A DNA stretch of 32,303 bases from an uncultured Clostridia bacterium (GCA_959605945.1 CAUHGY010000015.1:1-32303), one strand, 5' to 3'; positions 8,777-16,742 are shown, numbered from the stretch's first letter. Notes: a model not told the origin generated them from the letters alone. Program-made: numbers and translations.

Positions 8777-8922
8777 CTGTTTACCGATAACTTCTGTATT
8801 GCGCTTCCGTAGCGGTTTTTCACATATGCCGAACCGCCGCAGCTAAAAGATAAAAATATCCGTAAAACCGCAGTGCATTTGAAGTTCGGTTTCCAAAACA
8901 CTGTTTTTCGCCGTAAAACTCA

Positions 8923-8948
8923 CGCCGCGGGGATTGATCCCCGCGGCG
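8923..8948 (-). terminator. Terminator of the 9000-11469 operon
   Basis: A 12-bp GC-rich inverted repeat, CGCCGCGGGGAT pairing with ATCCCCGCGGCG across a 2-base centre, lies about 50 bases after the last stop codon. On the minus strand it is followed by GTGAGTTTTAC, a short T tract, so termination strength is uncertain. Confidence 0.5.
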
Positions 8949-8999
8949 CAGTAAACTTTCTTCGTTAATTCATTTCTTTACGGATTTAAATGCCGTATT

Positions 9000-9836
9000 T
9001 TATATTTTCAGATAAGAGCGGTATTTTTTGATCCATGCGGCGCACTCTTCGCTGACCCATTTATCGGGATTAAAAGCAAATTCATTCCACATAAAGTCAA
9101 CAAACTCTCTGATCTTTACCGTTATAAAAGTGCTTTGCCCGCACAAAGCGCTGTTTAAAAGCCCCTTTTCGGCAAGCATCTTCTGGGCTTGAACGCCATC
9201 GTGAAAAGGCCACACTTTACCGCGCCAGTCCCCGAACTCCACATAATAATTGTGGTCGTCGAAACGGGCGATTTTATCTTCGGCTTCACGCCTGACGGCT
9301 TCGTCGCCGATAGACTGCAAAACGTCGTCCACGAATTTATATTCGGCAAAATGTTTGAAAGTATTGTATGCGAGCGTCACGCCGACCATAACCACTTTAC
9401 CGTCCAGATCGTACATTTTCTGCCACGGCGAATTATGCCCGAAGGCGTAATCGCTGAGCATACCTATGCGTTTTCTTCCGGTTTTGTGCCCTTCGGTTAT
9501 ATACTCGGCATTCACTCCGAACGCACATACCGAATGGGTTTCCTGATCGCTTCTTAATACCCCTTGTTGCTTTCTGAACGTTTCCGAAATCAGGCCTACG
9601 TCGGAAGGAGTGTTCTTTATATCCCAATCTTTAAAAGCATCTTTAAAATTATTAAGGCGCAACGCCGGAAAAACGACCGTGCCGTCCTTGAGATATTCTT
9701 TTATCGCCGCTATTACCGTTTCCGCTCCGCCGTCAACCACGCCGAAACTCTTTAACGACGTGTGAAAAATGACGGTGTCGTCGCTTTTTATACCTATTTC
9801 TTTAAGCGCGGCCTTGATATCATTCCCCGTAACCAT
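9000..9836 (-). CDS. AAC(3)/YokD-fold N-acetyltransferase family protein
   Basis: The 278-residue protein matches the aminoglycoside 3-N-acetyltransferase fold family (Antibiotic_NAT). Seen are HTSLKSFG (25-32), the VLRSDQETHSV region with the likely catalytic His (H101), FGHNSPWQKM (132-141) and a NTFKHFAEY segment (H162, E165), in the order found in AAC(3) and YokD. Members use acetyl-CoA to acetylate amino groups. The gene is last in an operon with an amidohydrolase and a DUF1835-like protein, not with resistance genes, so a housekeeping or metabolic acyl transfer is more likely than drug resistance. The gap to the upstream gene is 16 bases, and GGAG lies 6 bases before the ATG. Confidence 0.85.
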   Translation of the reverse strand: MVTGNDIKAALKEIGIKSDDTVIFHTSLKSFGVVDGGAETVIAAIKEYLKDGTVVFPALRLNNFKDAFKDWDIKNTPSDVGLISETFRKQQGVLRSDQETHSVCAFGVNAEYITEGHKTGRKRIGMLSDYAFGHNSPWQKMYDLDGKVVMVGVTLAYNTFKHFAEYKFVDDVLQSIGDEAVRREAEDKIARFDDHNYYVEFGDWRGKVWPFHDGVQAQKMLAEKGLLNSALCGQSTFITVKIREFVDFMWNEFAFNPDKWVSEECAAWIKKYRSYLKI

Positions 9837-9852
9837 ATATCACTCCGATACA

Positions 9853-10749
9853 TCAAAATCCGAAAAGTTTTTCGGCGTTTTTAAACATTATCTTGTCATA
9901 AACTTCTTTGGAAATGAACCCGCCGTCAAGCATGCCTTTGAAATAATCGAACTGCGGAATTTCCATGTCTATATTGCAAAGATCGGTGCCGAAATACAGT
10001 CTGTCCTGGAATTCGTTAAGGAATTTTACGGCATAATCTCTGTCTCGCGAAAGAGCGGCAATCGGAGTGCAGTCGGAAAGATCGCAGCAAAGATTTTCAT
10101 AACGGCGCAAAAGAACGGGAACGCTGCCTTCCTCTTCTATTTTTCCTTCGGGAAGCCTGCCTACCTGATTGCCTTTCAAATTGAAAATAATGCCTCTCTC
10201 TCCGGGAGTTTTGAGTTTGCCGAGTTCCGCCCAGAACACCGGCCCGTGCCCGAAAATTTTAAGTTTCGGAAATCTTTGCAAAGTATGCTCTAACTGCGGA
10301 AGACCGGGATCGTCGTAAAGACCGAAATCTCCCGTAAGCTGATCCGATCCGTCGTAAACAAGCGGAAGGCCCACCGTCTCCGCCGCCGCGAAAAGGTTCT
10401 GCACCATGGGGTGCATGAGCGGCAGATTGGGCATGACCTCGCCTATCCCCTTGCATCCCTTATTTTTATAATAATCGAGCACTTTATATAACGGCGCATT
10501 CGGCGAATTCCACAGAGCGCGGGGATCGACGTTACAGTAAGGAATAAAGTTATCGGGATAAGCCGCGCAGATGTCCAGAATTTCATCCACCGACTGCGGC
10601 AGATATATTTCGGGATTGACCACGGGCAGCAAAACCGCCTTGTCTATGCCGAGCTCTTTGTTTTTCTTGATCAGCTCTTCGGGAGACAAAAATCTTGTCA
10701 CAAAGGGCGTGGGATGCAGATAGCAATGCGAATGAATGTCGATAACCAT
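9853..10749 (-). CDS. Amidohydrolase family protein (Amidohydro_2 type)
   Basis: The 298-residue protein is a metal-dependent hydrolase of the amidohydrolase-2 group, a TIM barrel. It begins MVIDIHSH, giving the HxH metal ligands H6 and H8, has a mid-chain KIFGHGP histidine segment, and ends with YFGTDLCN, the usual metal-binding or catalytic Asp, before a KIMFKNAEKLFGF tail typical of the group. This family includes decarboxylases and lactone hydrolases, and the substrate cannot be read from the sequence. AAGGAG lies 7 bases upstream of the ATG. It is the middle gene of a three-gene operon, 69 bases after the DUF1835-like gene. Confidence 0.85.
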   Translation of the reverse strand: MVIDIHSHCYLHPTPFVTRFLSPEELIKKNKELGIDKAVLLPVVNPEIYLPQSVDEILDICAAYPDNFIPYCNVDPRALWNSPNAPLYKVLDYYKNKGCKGIGEVMPNLPLMHPMVQNLFAAAETVGLPLVYDGSDQLTGDFGLYDDPGLPQLEHTLQRFPKLKIFGHGPVFWAELGKLKTPGERGIIFNLKGNQVGRLPEGKIEEEGSVPVLLRRYENLCCDLSDCTPIAALSRDRDYAVKFLNEFQDRLYFGTDLCNIDMEIPQFDYFKGMLDGGFISKEVYDKIMFKNAEKLFGF

Positions 10750-10818
10750 ATATTTTCTCCTTGATATTTATTAAGCAGCATAAATTGCAGTCTGACCGCG
10801 AAATAATTTTGGCGGTTG

Positions 10819-11469
10819 TTATTTTTCCGTTGCCCTTGCAGCTTCAGCGATAAATTTTTCCGCTGCCGAATCGCTGAGTCCGTAATCGACGAACCGTACA
10901 AGCATGTCGCGTATAAGTTCGTTACGGTCTTTTCCGAGCCGTTCAAGCGCGTAACGTACTATTTCATTGTTCTCTCTTTTATATTCAAAATAGAGCGGCA
11001 AAGTGGCGTCAAGCGCAGGGATGCCCGTTTTTACGGGTTCGCGCCGCAGTAAAATACTTTTATATGCCGACAGTGCCCCTCTCGCGGAAATTTCCGAACG
11101 CGAAATAACATCGGCGCTCCCGTCCTGCCTGACGAGATTGAAAAAAATATCGCCCGCATATCCCTGCTGATCCAGATATGCAAGCAACGTAAGACAATTG
11201 ACGGCGCAGAACATATCATAATCGAAATACAGTTCAAGCGAAGAATAACCGCCGACGTTCCGCAAAGTTTTTCGCGGAGACTTCCGTTCGTACTCCGCTT
11301 GCGGCACGCCGTAAGCGGTAGCACGCAGCGCGCAGAACCGCTCACCGAAAACGGGCAGACAGGTCTCCCCTTCGCACATGGCTTCGTTAAAAGGAAGTAT
11401 CTCTGCATTCGGCAATTTACGGCGCAGATCGTCTGCGCAGCATTCGCCGCTTGCTATATGCAGTATCAT
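10819..11469 (-). CDS. DUF1835-like protein
   Basis: The 216-residue product resembles DUF1835 proteins. The N-terminus (ILHIASGECCADDLRRKL followed by ILPFNEAMCEGE) follows that family's short His/Gly start and its 'w.d.l..G' turn, and LELYFDYDMFCAVNCLTLL matches the 'lWf.hDlfdqlnll.lL' pattern of its second part. No catalytic function is established for the family. GGAG lies 7 bases before the ATG. It is the first gene of the operon with the amidohydrolase and AAC(3)-fold genes, behind a strong promoter and a leader of about 70 bases. The match was made by eye and is moderate. Confidence 0.6.
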   Translation of the reverse strand: MILHIASGECCADDLRRKLPNAEILPFNEAMCEGETCLPVFGERFCALRATAYGVPQAEYERKSPRKTLRNVGGYSSLELYFDYDMFCAVNCLTLLAYLDQQGYAGDIFFNLVRQDGSADVISRSEISARGALSAYKSILLRREPVKTGIPALDATLPLYFEYKRENNEIVRYALERLGKDRNELIRDMLVRFVDYGLSDSAAEKFIAEAARATEK

Positions 11470-11546
11470 TGTTTTTCTCCAAAACCGAAACGCGCCGATA
11501 TCGAAATCCTATTTTAACCGATTTTTCACAGCCGCCTCTTTGGCAG

Positions 11547-11575
11547 ATTGTATCATATATGCAAAAAACTGTCAA
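11547..11575 (-). promoter_or_regulatory. Strong promoter of the DUF1835-amidohydrolase-acetyltransferase operon
   Basis: On the minus strand TTGACA (11570-11575) and TACAAT (11547-11552) are 17 bases apart, and the spacer carries TG one base before the -10 (TGATACAAT). This is close to full consensus. Confidence 0.85.
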
Positions 11576-11616
11576 CTGTTTTTATTATTTTCCGTCTGCG
11601 GCGGCGAACATTCTTA

Positions 11617-11656
11617 TTATACCGCTGCGCCGCCCACAAAAGGCGGCGCAGTATAA
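11617..11656. repeat. Strong hairpin downstream of the glycosidase-like gene
   Basis: CTGCGCCGCC (11625-11634) pairs with GGCGGCGCAG (11642-11651), and TTATA/TATAA extends the stem past a 3-base bulge. It lies about 65 bases after the stop of the 11720 gene. No T tract follows on either strand, so it may protect the RNA 3' end or block read-through rather than act as a classic terminator. Confidence 0.5.
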
Positions 11657-11719
11657 GACGCTATTTCAGCATTCAACCGTTTTACAATAAACCGTTAAAC
11701 ATTTTTGACGTGATTTCGG

Positions 11720-13180
11720 TCAAGCCTTTTTCAAAATTATAAGCGCGCCGTGTCCCGCGTCGAGATTTATATTCAGCGTATCGCCCTTGACTGTTTTTTT
11801 CTCGCCGAGAGAAATATAACTCAGCCCCGTACAGCCGTTAAAAACAATCCGAACGCGCGTTTCCACCTGTGCCGACGTGTTGAACACATAGAAAAGCCTG
11901 TCCTTTTCACTCTCGAAACAGCTTAAAATTGCCTGTTTTTCCGATTTGAATTCCTTGACGTCTTTATGACTTTCCCTGACTATGTTGCCGTACTTCGGAA
12001 GCACGCCTTTATAGATAGTTTCGGACCATAAAATCTGCTCCATCTCTTTTTCTCCGACCAGACCGTTTTCAAACTCGCCGGAAACAAGCATGCTCTCGGG
12101 GCGTGAATTCATAAGATATCTGCCGCAGGCAGAGACCTGTTTCAACGCTCTTTTGAAATATCCGTAAAGGAAGGTCCTGCCGCCGTATTCGTTAATGAGC
12201 CCCGCAATGGCGTCCTCGTTTCCTATCCAGCAGTTCGGATAGCAATACGGGAAGAGCTGAAGCCCTTTAGCTCCGAAAGCAAGCGCGGAATTAACCGAAA
12301 GCTCCACCTCGTAAAGCGTGGGAACTCTCATACCCCGCTGACCTTCCCAATATCCTCCGCATTGCAAAAACAGCCAATAAGGCACTCCCCGATTTTTATC
12401 GTTTTCAAGGCAGATCTGCGGCAGTTCGTAAATTGCTTCGTGATAACCCTGTTTACAGGTGCCGAGCGTTCCGAAAGGATACATGTCGTAGGAATAAACT
12501 TCGGGCGCATATGCATCGTTTATGGCTTTCAAGAAATTGAAATATCTTTCGCCGTGCGGCTTGTCCTCCGAATATTCAGACACGTGATTTACATACCCCG
12601 GAACGCGGGTGCCGTACATATACTGAACTTCGGTGATATTGTAAGGATTGTTGTTCACAAGGAACAGTTTATCGCGGCAAACGCGGTTAAAAACCTTTTT
12701 GGCTGCGGCTATACCCGGCAGACTGACCGCGCCGGGTTCGTCGGCAAAAAGAATGCCGCCGAACGAAGCATGCTGCCCCGCGAGACGCAGACAGCGCTCC
12801 AATTCATCGGCAAGCTCTTTCTTTTCGCTGTCGGGTCTGTCTTCGTAAAGGGCTTCGTCGCCGCCCGCTCCGCGCGCGATATAGCGCAGCGAAACGGCGG
12901 TCCTTATCATATATATAAGCCCGTATTTATCACAGTATTCCATGGCTTTAAGCGCCCATTTTTCGTTTTCCGTGCCGAAAAGCTCTTCGTGGCCGTAGAC
13001 CACGTTTATACCGCATTCCTTTATCGCTTTAAACTGTTCGTCGGTAATGCGCGACGGATAAGAAAAACCGTTCTTTTCAATCGGCGGATGCGGCGAACAG
13101 TAAATGCCGACGGGCATGACGTTTCTGCCTAATTGCTTGAAATAGTAGCTGTTGAAGTTTTTTCCGTGAATTACGGGCAT
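11720..13180 (-). CDS. Glycoside hydrolase-like TIM-barrel protein
   Basis: The 486-residue protein looks like a TIM-barrel glycosidase followed by a short beta-sandwich. Seen are an N-terminal NVMPVGIYCSPHPP segment, the barrel strand GGILFADEPG with a possible acid/base Glu (E148), and YSYDMYPFG near residue 235. The C-terminal 100 residues (YVFNTSAQVETRVRIVF onward) resemble the beta domain that closes GH2/GH42-like enzymes. No specific GH family is assigned and the substrate is unknown. There is no signal peptide, so it should be cytoplasmic. The ATG at 13180 is chosen because GAGG lies 6 bases upstream; another ATG at 13192 has no ribosome binding site. Its promoter closely resembles that of the Gfo/Idh-nagA-nagB operon. 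Confidence 0.65.
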   Translation of the reverse strand: MPVIHGKNFNSYYFKQLGRNVMPVGIYCSPHPPIEKNGFSYPSRITDEQFKAIKECGINVVYGHEELFGTENEKWALKAMEYCDKYGLIYMIRTAVSLRYIARGAGGDEALYEDRPDSEKKELADELERCLRLAGQHASFGGILFADEPGAVSLPGIAAAKKVFNRVCRDKLFLVNNNPYNITEVQYMYGTRVPGYVNHVSEYSEDKPHGERYFNFLKAINDAYAPEVYSYDMYPFGTLGTCKQGYHEAIYELPQICLENDKNRGVPYWLFLQCGGYWEGQRGMRVPTLYEVELSVNSALAFGAKGLQLFPYCYPNCWIGNEDAIAGLINEYGGRTFLYGYFKRALKQVSACGRYLMNSRPESMLVSGEFENGLVGEKEMEQILWSETIYKGVLPKYGNIVRESHKDVKEFKSEKQAILSCFESEKDRLFYVFNTSAQVETRVRIVFNGCTGLSYISLGEKKTVKGDTLNINLDAGHGALIILKKA

Positions 13181-13206
13181 GACGCACCTCATAAAAGATA
13201 TTTTTT

Positions 13207-13234
13207 ATTATACCGTCCGTTTATGTTCGGACAA
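13207..13234 (-). promoter_or_regulatory. Proximal promoter with embedded palindrome, glycosidase-like gene
   Basis: On the minus strand TTGTCC (13229-13234) and TATAAT (13207-13212) are 16 bases apart. Between and over them lies an operator-like inverted repeat, GTCCG (13215-13219), 8 bases, CGGAC (13228-13232). Transcripts would have a leader of only about 20 bases. Confidence 0.5.
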
Positions 13235-13244
13235 CTTTTCCGTA

Positions 13245-13310
13245 ATATATTATCACTCCCATTACATACTTTCCATACACATTACGGCTCATTTTAACCG
13301 ATTTTACATA
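13245..13310 (-). promoter_or_regulatory. Distal promoter and paired TATGTAA boxes, glycosidase-like gene
   Basis: On the minus strand TGGAAA (13270-13275) and TAATAT (13247-13252) are 17 bases apart, with TG before the -10 (TGATAATAT). TATGTAA boxes lie at 13262-13268, inside the spacer, and at 13304-13310, 42 bp further upstream. The same set of elements with the same spacings is found at 30645-30710. AraC-type activators commonly use two direct repeats next to the -35, which fits. Confidence 0.7.
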
Positions 13311-13445
13311 TTAACGGCTGTCGATGCCGCCGAACATCTCAACGTTCCCTCACGGGCCGCAATGCGCGAATTCTGCCGTTCGGCAACCATAACGGTTTTT
13401 ACCAGAAAAATGCCTGTTTTCGCTCTGTACCGCCTGCCGTTAAAA

Positions 13446-13454
13446 TGATATAAT
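13446..13454 (+). promoter_or_regulatory. Extended -10 promoter of the phosphotriesterase-like gene
   Basis: TGATATAAT gives a full TATAAT with the TG extension, 29 bases before the start codon. The -35 position (TGTACC at 13426-13431) is poor, as is usual for extended -10 promoters. Confidence 0.6.
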
Positions 13455-13482
13455 TTAAGAAAACCGTTGCGAGGAAACAAAA

Positions 13483-14526
13483 ATGGAGCTGAACACCGTT
13501 ACAGGCAAAATAAGCAGAGAAGATCTCGGAATAACGGCAACGCACGAACACGTTCTGCTTGATCTGACCGCGTTTTTCCGGGCTCTTCCCGTCAAGGGCA
13601 TAAAAGATCCGTCTGCCGAAAAAGTGAAAATGGAAAATCTGGGCATTTTAAGCCGCGACTGCTATGCCTTAAAGGACAACCTGCTTTTGGACGACGAGGA
13701 TCTGCAGACTCGGGAACTCTTACACTTCAAAGACGCCGGCGGGCGCACGGTGGTAGACGCCACTCTCGACGGAATAGGCAGAAACCCCGAAGCGCTGCGG
13801 CGCATCGCGTTGAAAACGGGTCTGAACATAATTATGGGCACGGGATTTTACGTAGGCCCGACGCACCCCGAAGCTCTCAAATACATGTCCGATACGCAGG
13901 TTGCTTATCTTATGTCCGAAGATATAACAAAAGGCGTGCACGGCACTGAAATAAAGGCGGGATATATCGGAGAAATAGGCGTCAGCGAAATCTTTGACGA
14001 CAAAGAACGCAAAGTGTTGCGCGCGGCGGCTATAGCACAAAAACAAACGGGCGTAGCCGTCAACGTGCACATCAATCCCTGGACGACAAACGGCATCGAG
14101 GCGGCGGACATTCTGCTTGCTTCGGGAGTCCCTGCGGACAGAATATGCATAAGCCACATAGACGTGGAAAACCGCCAGGATTATGTTTTATCGCTGCTGG
14201 ACAAAGGAATATATGTCGAATTCGACAACTTCGGAAAGGAATACTATATCCGCCGCGAAGTGAGAAATCCGGGATACGGCAACTTCGTGCACGACACAGA
14301 CCGCGTAGCTTTCCTGAAAAAACTTATCGCCCGGGGGTATTTGAAACAGCTTCTGCTGTCATGCGACGTGTGCCTTAAAAACCTTCTGCACGCATACGGC
14401 GGATGGGGATACGATCACCTGCTCTCCAACATTGTCCCCATGATGCGGGAAGAAGGCATAACCGACGCACAGATCAGAACAATGCTGCGGAATAATCCCG
14501 CAGACTGGCTGACGGGCAAAAAATAA
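13483..14526 (+). CDS. Phosphotriesterase family metal-dependent hydrolase
   Basis: The 347-residue protein is a member of the phosphotriesterase homology (PHP/PTE-like lactonase) group of the amidohydrolase superfamily. The binuclear metal ligands are visible: H21 and H23 in THEH, E164 in KAGYIGEIG (the bridging Glu used by PHP proteins instead of carbamylated Lys), H196 in NVHINPW, H225 in ISHID and D295 in LLSCDVC. GWGYDHL near residue 310 is typical of the family. Lactone or ester hydrolysis is more likely than pesticide hydrolysis, but the substrate is unknown. GAGG lies 8 bases before the ATG. It is followed after 49 bases by the M24-family gene, suggesting a common catabolic pathway. 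Confidence 0.88.
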   Translation: MELNTVTGKISREDLGITATHEHVLLDLTAFFRALPVKGIKDPSAEKVKMENLGILSRDCYALKDNLLLDDEDLQTRELLHFKDAGGRTVVDATLDGIGRNPEALRRIALKTGLNIIMGTGFYVGPTHPEALKYMSDTQVAYLMSEDITKGVHGTEIKAGYIGEIGVSEIFDDKERKVLRAAAIAQKQTGVAVNVHINPWTTNGIEAADILLASGVPADRICISHIDVENRQDYVLSLLDKGIYVEFDNFGKEYYIRREVRNPGYGNFVHDTDRVAFLKKLIARGYLKQLLLSCDVCLKNLLHAYGGWGYDHLLSNIVPMMREEGITDAQIRTMLRNNPADWLTGKK

Positions 14527-14530
14527 AAGG

Positions 14531-14559
14531 TTTACAAACCGCTTAAAATATAGTATAAT
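14531..14559 (+). promoter_or_regulatory. Promoter-like element before the M24 gene
   Basis: TTTACA (14531-14536) and TATAAT (14554-14559) are 17 bases apart. The predicted transcription start near 14566 falls inside the ribosome binding site AGGAG (14563-14567), so transcripts from it would be almost leaderless. Confidence 0.55.
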
Positions 14560-14575
14560 CAAAGGAGAAACATAA

Positions 14576-15778
14576 TTGAAAACATTTCCAGACACTTCGC
14601 GCCTGCCGCGCATTCCTCACGAAGAATACAAAATGCGCGCCGAAAAAGTTCAGGCGGCGATGCAAAAAGAAAACTTTGACTTTATTCTCTGCTACGGCAA
14701 CGAAGCCGAACCGCAGTACGTAAGATATTTTTCCGCATATTGGCCGAGTTTCGAAACGGCGGGCGTGCTCATCCCGAAAACGGGCGAGCCCTATCTTCTT
14801 ATAGGTCCTGAAAGTTATGCGTACGCGGCGGATCGCACCGAGATTAAAACCATACGCCTGTTAAAGGCTTTCCGCGAATCGTCCGAACCCGAATATCCCG
14901 GCAAAAAACTCGACACGTTTAACTCGGTTTTTTCCGAACTGAACGGCGGAAAACCGATAAAACGCTTCGGCGTCGCGGGACTTCCGCTGATGACGATAGG
15001 CGTTTACCGCGATCTGGAACAAGCTCTCCGTTGCTGCGGCGGCGCTGAAATAGAAAAAGCCGACCGCATAGTAAACGACATAAGAATGATCAAGACCGAA
15101 AACGAACTTGCCTGCATGCGTGCGGCTGCCGATATAACGAGGCGCACCTTCGATTTCGTTCTCGAAAACATTAAAACCGGCATGACCGAACAGCAGGTCG
15201 CCGGGCTCGCGCTCGGAAAAATGCACGAGCTGGGCGCCGAACGCGAATCATATCCCCCGTGGGTGCTCACGGGCGCAGGGTCCGACCAGGCGATAAGCCG
15301 CCCGCGCAACAAAAAAATCCGTGACGGAGACCTGACCTTTATTCAGATAGGCGCACGCGTTGACGGATATGCTTCCAGCATAGGCCGCGCTGTGGTATTC
15401 GGAAAAGCCTCTCCCGAACAGAAAAGGCTGATTGAAGCGGCTTATAAGGCGCAGTCAGACGTCATCGGCATGCTTAAAGCGGGTGTCTGCGCGGCGGATG
15501 TCGCCCGTTTTCACATCAAAAACGTAACCGAAATGGGTTACGGCGATTATCTGCTTTACGGTCCCTGCCACGGCAACGGCACCATGGAAGGCGAAGCGCC
15601 GTGGATAGAAACCACTTCGGACTATCTGCTCGAAGAAAACATGACGTTCTGCGCGGATATCTTTCTCGGCAACGGCAAAACGCACACGGGACTCCGCGTA
15701 GAGGACGTTGTTCGCGTTACCAAGGACGGCGTTGAAAATCTGACGGACTATCCCTGCAGATTGTTCGAAATTTTATAG
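14576..15778 (+). CDS. M24 family (creatinase/Xaa-Pro dipeptidase-like) protein with degenerate metal site
   Basis: The 400-residue protein has the two-domain layout of Xaa-Pro dipeptidases and creatinases: an N-terminal creatinase domain (about 15-150) and a pita-bread C-terminal domain (about 175-400). The five metal ligands D-D-H-E-E read Q257 (FIQIG), S268 (GYASSIGR), H332 (PCHGNG), D361 and E376 (RVEDVVRVT). Three of the five are therefore changed, and a normal dinuclear site is unlikely. Creatinase itself works without metal, so an amidinohydrolase-like or other C-N hydrolase is possible. The TTG start is supported by AGGAG 8 bases upstream; an ATG at 14633 has no good ribosome binding site. 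It lies between the PTE-like and AraC genes. Confidence 0.85.
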   Translation: MKTFPDTSRLPRIPHEEYKMRAEKVQAAMQKENFDFILCYGNEAEPQYVRYFSAYWPSFETAGVLIPKTGEPYLLIGPESYAYAADRTEIKTIRLLKAFRESSEPEYPGKKLDTFNSVFSELNGGKPIKRFGVAGLPLMTIGVYRDLEQALRCCGGAEIEKADRIVNDIRMIKTENELACMRAAADITRRTFDFVLENIKTGMTEQQVAGLALGKMHELGAERESYPPWVLTGAGSDQAISRPRNKKIRDGDLTFIQIGARVDGYASSIGRAVVFGKASPEQKRLIEAAYKAQSDVIGMLKAGVCAADVARFHIKNVTEMGYGDYLLYGPCHGNGTMEGEAPWIETTSDYLLEENMTFCADIFLGNGKTHTGLRVEDVVRVTKDGVENLTDYPCRLFEIL

Positions 15779-15797
15779 TTTACAGGACGGCGAAACG

Positions 15798-16742
15798 ATG
15801 AAATCTCCCGACGTATTCGACGAAAACGGAATACCGGTTTTTACCGCTGAAAACACCTTCGGAAAAGGCGGCAAGGTGCACGTTCAGCTTGCTTCCGAGT
15901 TTCCCGAATACGTGGGCAAACTCCATAAACACGAATTCATCGAAATAGTCTATATCGTATCGGGTTCCGCCACTCACAGGAGCGCCGGCGGCGAATATAA
16001 AGTCTCCGCAGGCGACGTGGTGGTTATAAATTATCACACTCCGCACGCCTTTTACGAAGATGGCGGCGGCGAAAAATTTTTGGCATACGACCTTATGTTC
16101 ACGCCCGATTTTCTTGACCCGTCGCTGCTCTCCACCGCAGGATTCGACGACGTGTGCGCGTCGTTTTTGTTCTATTCCCTGTTCCCCGAAAAAACCGCAG
16201 TGGGCTCAGACCTGCATCTTTCGGGAGCCGGATACGGAATTTTCAGCGAACTGTTCAATAAAATCTATTCGGAATACCGTTCTCGCCAAAAGGGATATAT
16301 AGAAATTGTCCGCGCGTACACGGTGGAACTGATAATCAAAATGTTCAGGCAGATGGAAAATCACTCGGCTCGGCTTTCTCCGCGGCAGAAAGAAACCGTA
16401 GAGCGGGCCGTAAGCTACCTGCGGGAAAGTTTTCAGTCGCACGTCACGCTCGAAGAGCTTGCCATGCAAGTTTTTTTAAGCAAAGATTATCTCAATAAAA
16501 TTTTTCATAAGGCCACGGGTTTGCCCGTAAACGCCTTTCTGCAGAAACTACGCATAGAAGAAGCCGCCCGTCTCCTGCTTACCACCGATATGCCCGTCGA
16601 AGCCGTTGCCCGCGAATGCGGTTACGGCGACGTGAAAGCCTTTTATTCCTCTTTCAAAAAGATAATGAAAACAACACCCGGCGCATATAAGCGCGGGAAC
16701 ACCGCCGATAAGCCCGCGAACGGCGCTCTCCCTTCCGAATGA
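15798..16742 (+). CDS. AraC family transcriptional regulator with N-terminal cupin
   Basis: The 314-residue protein has an N-terminal AraC-type cupin, with HKHEFIEIVYIVSG and AGDVVVINYHTPHAF as the double-stranded beta-helix ligand-binding motifs. Its C-terminal pair of helix-turn-helix motifs (about 197-297) includes LEELAMQVFLSKDYLNKIF and AVARECGYGDVKAFYSSFKK. It follows the M24 gene by 19 bases, with AGGA upstream of the ATG, so it is probably cotranscribed with the PTE-like and M24 genes. It may regulate these and the divergent glycosidase-like gene. Whether it or the second AraC at 30966 acts at the shared promoter element is open. Confidence 0.92.
   Translation: MKSPDVFDENGIPVFTAENTFGKGGKVHVQLASEFPEYVGKLHKHEFIEIVYIVSGSATHRSAGGEYKVSAGDVVVINYHTPHAFYEDGGGEKFLAYDLMFTPDFLDPSLLSTAGFDDVCASFLFYSLFPEKTAVGSDLHLSGAGYGIFSELFNKIYSEYRSRQKGYIEIVRAYTVELIIKMFRQMENHSARLSPRQKETVERAVSYLRESFQSHVTLEELAMQVFLSKDYLNKIFHKATGLPVNAFLQKLRIEEAARLLLTTDMPVEAVARECGYGDVKAFYSSFKKIMKTTPGAYKRGNTADKPANGALPSE

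Noticed and set aside
9000..9836. Annotation as an aminoglycoside resistance gene
   Set aside because: Only fold-level motifs of the AAC(3) family are seen, and the operon context is metabolic. Resistance cannot be claimed.
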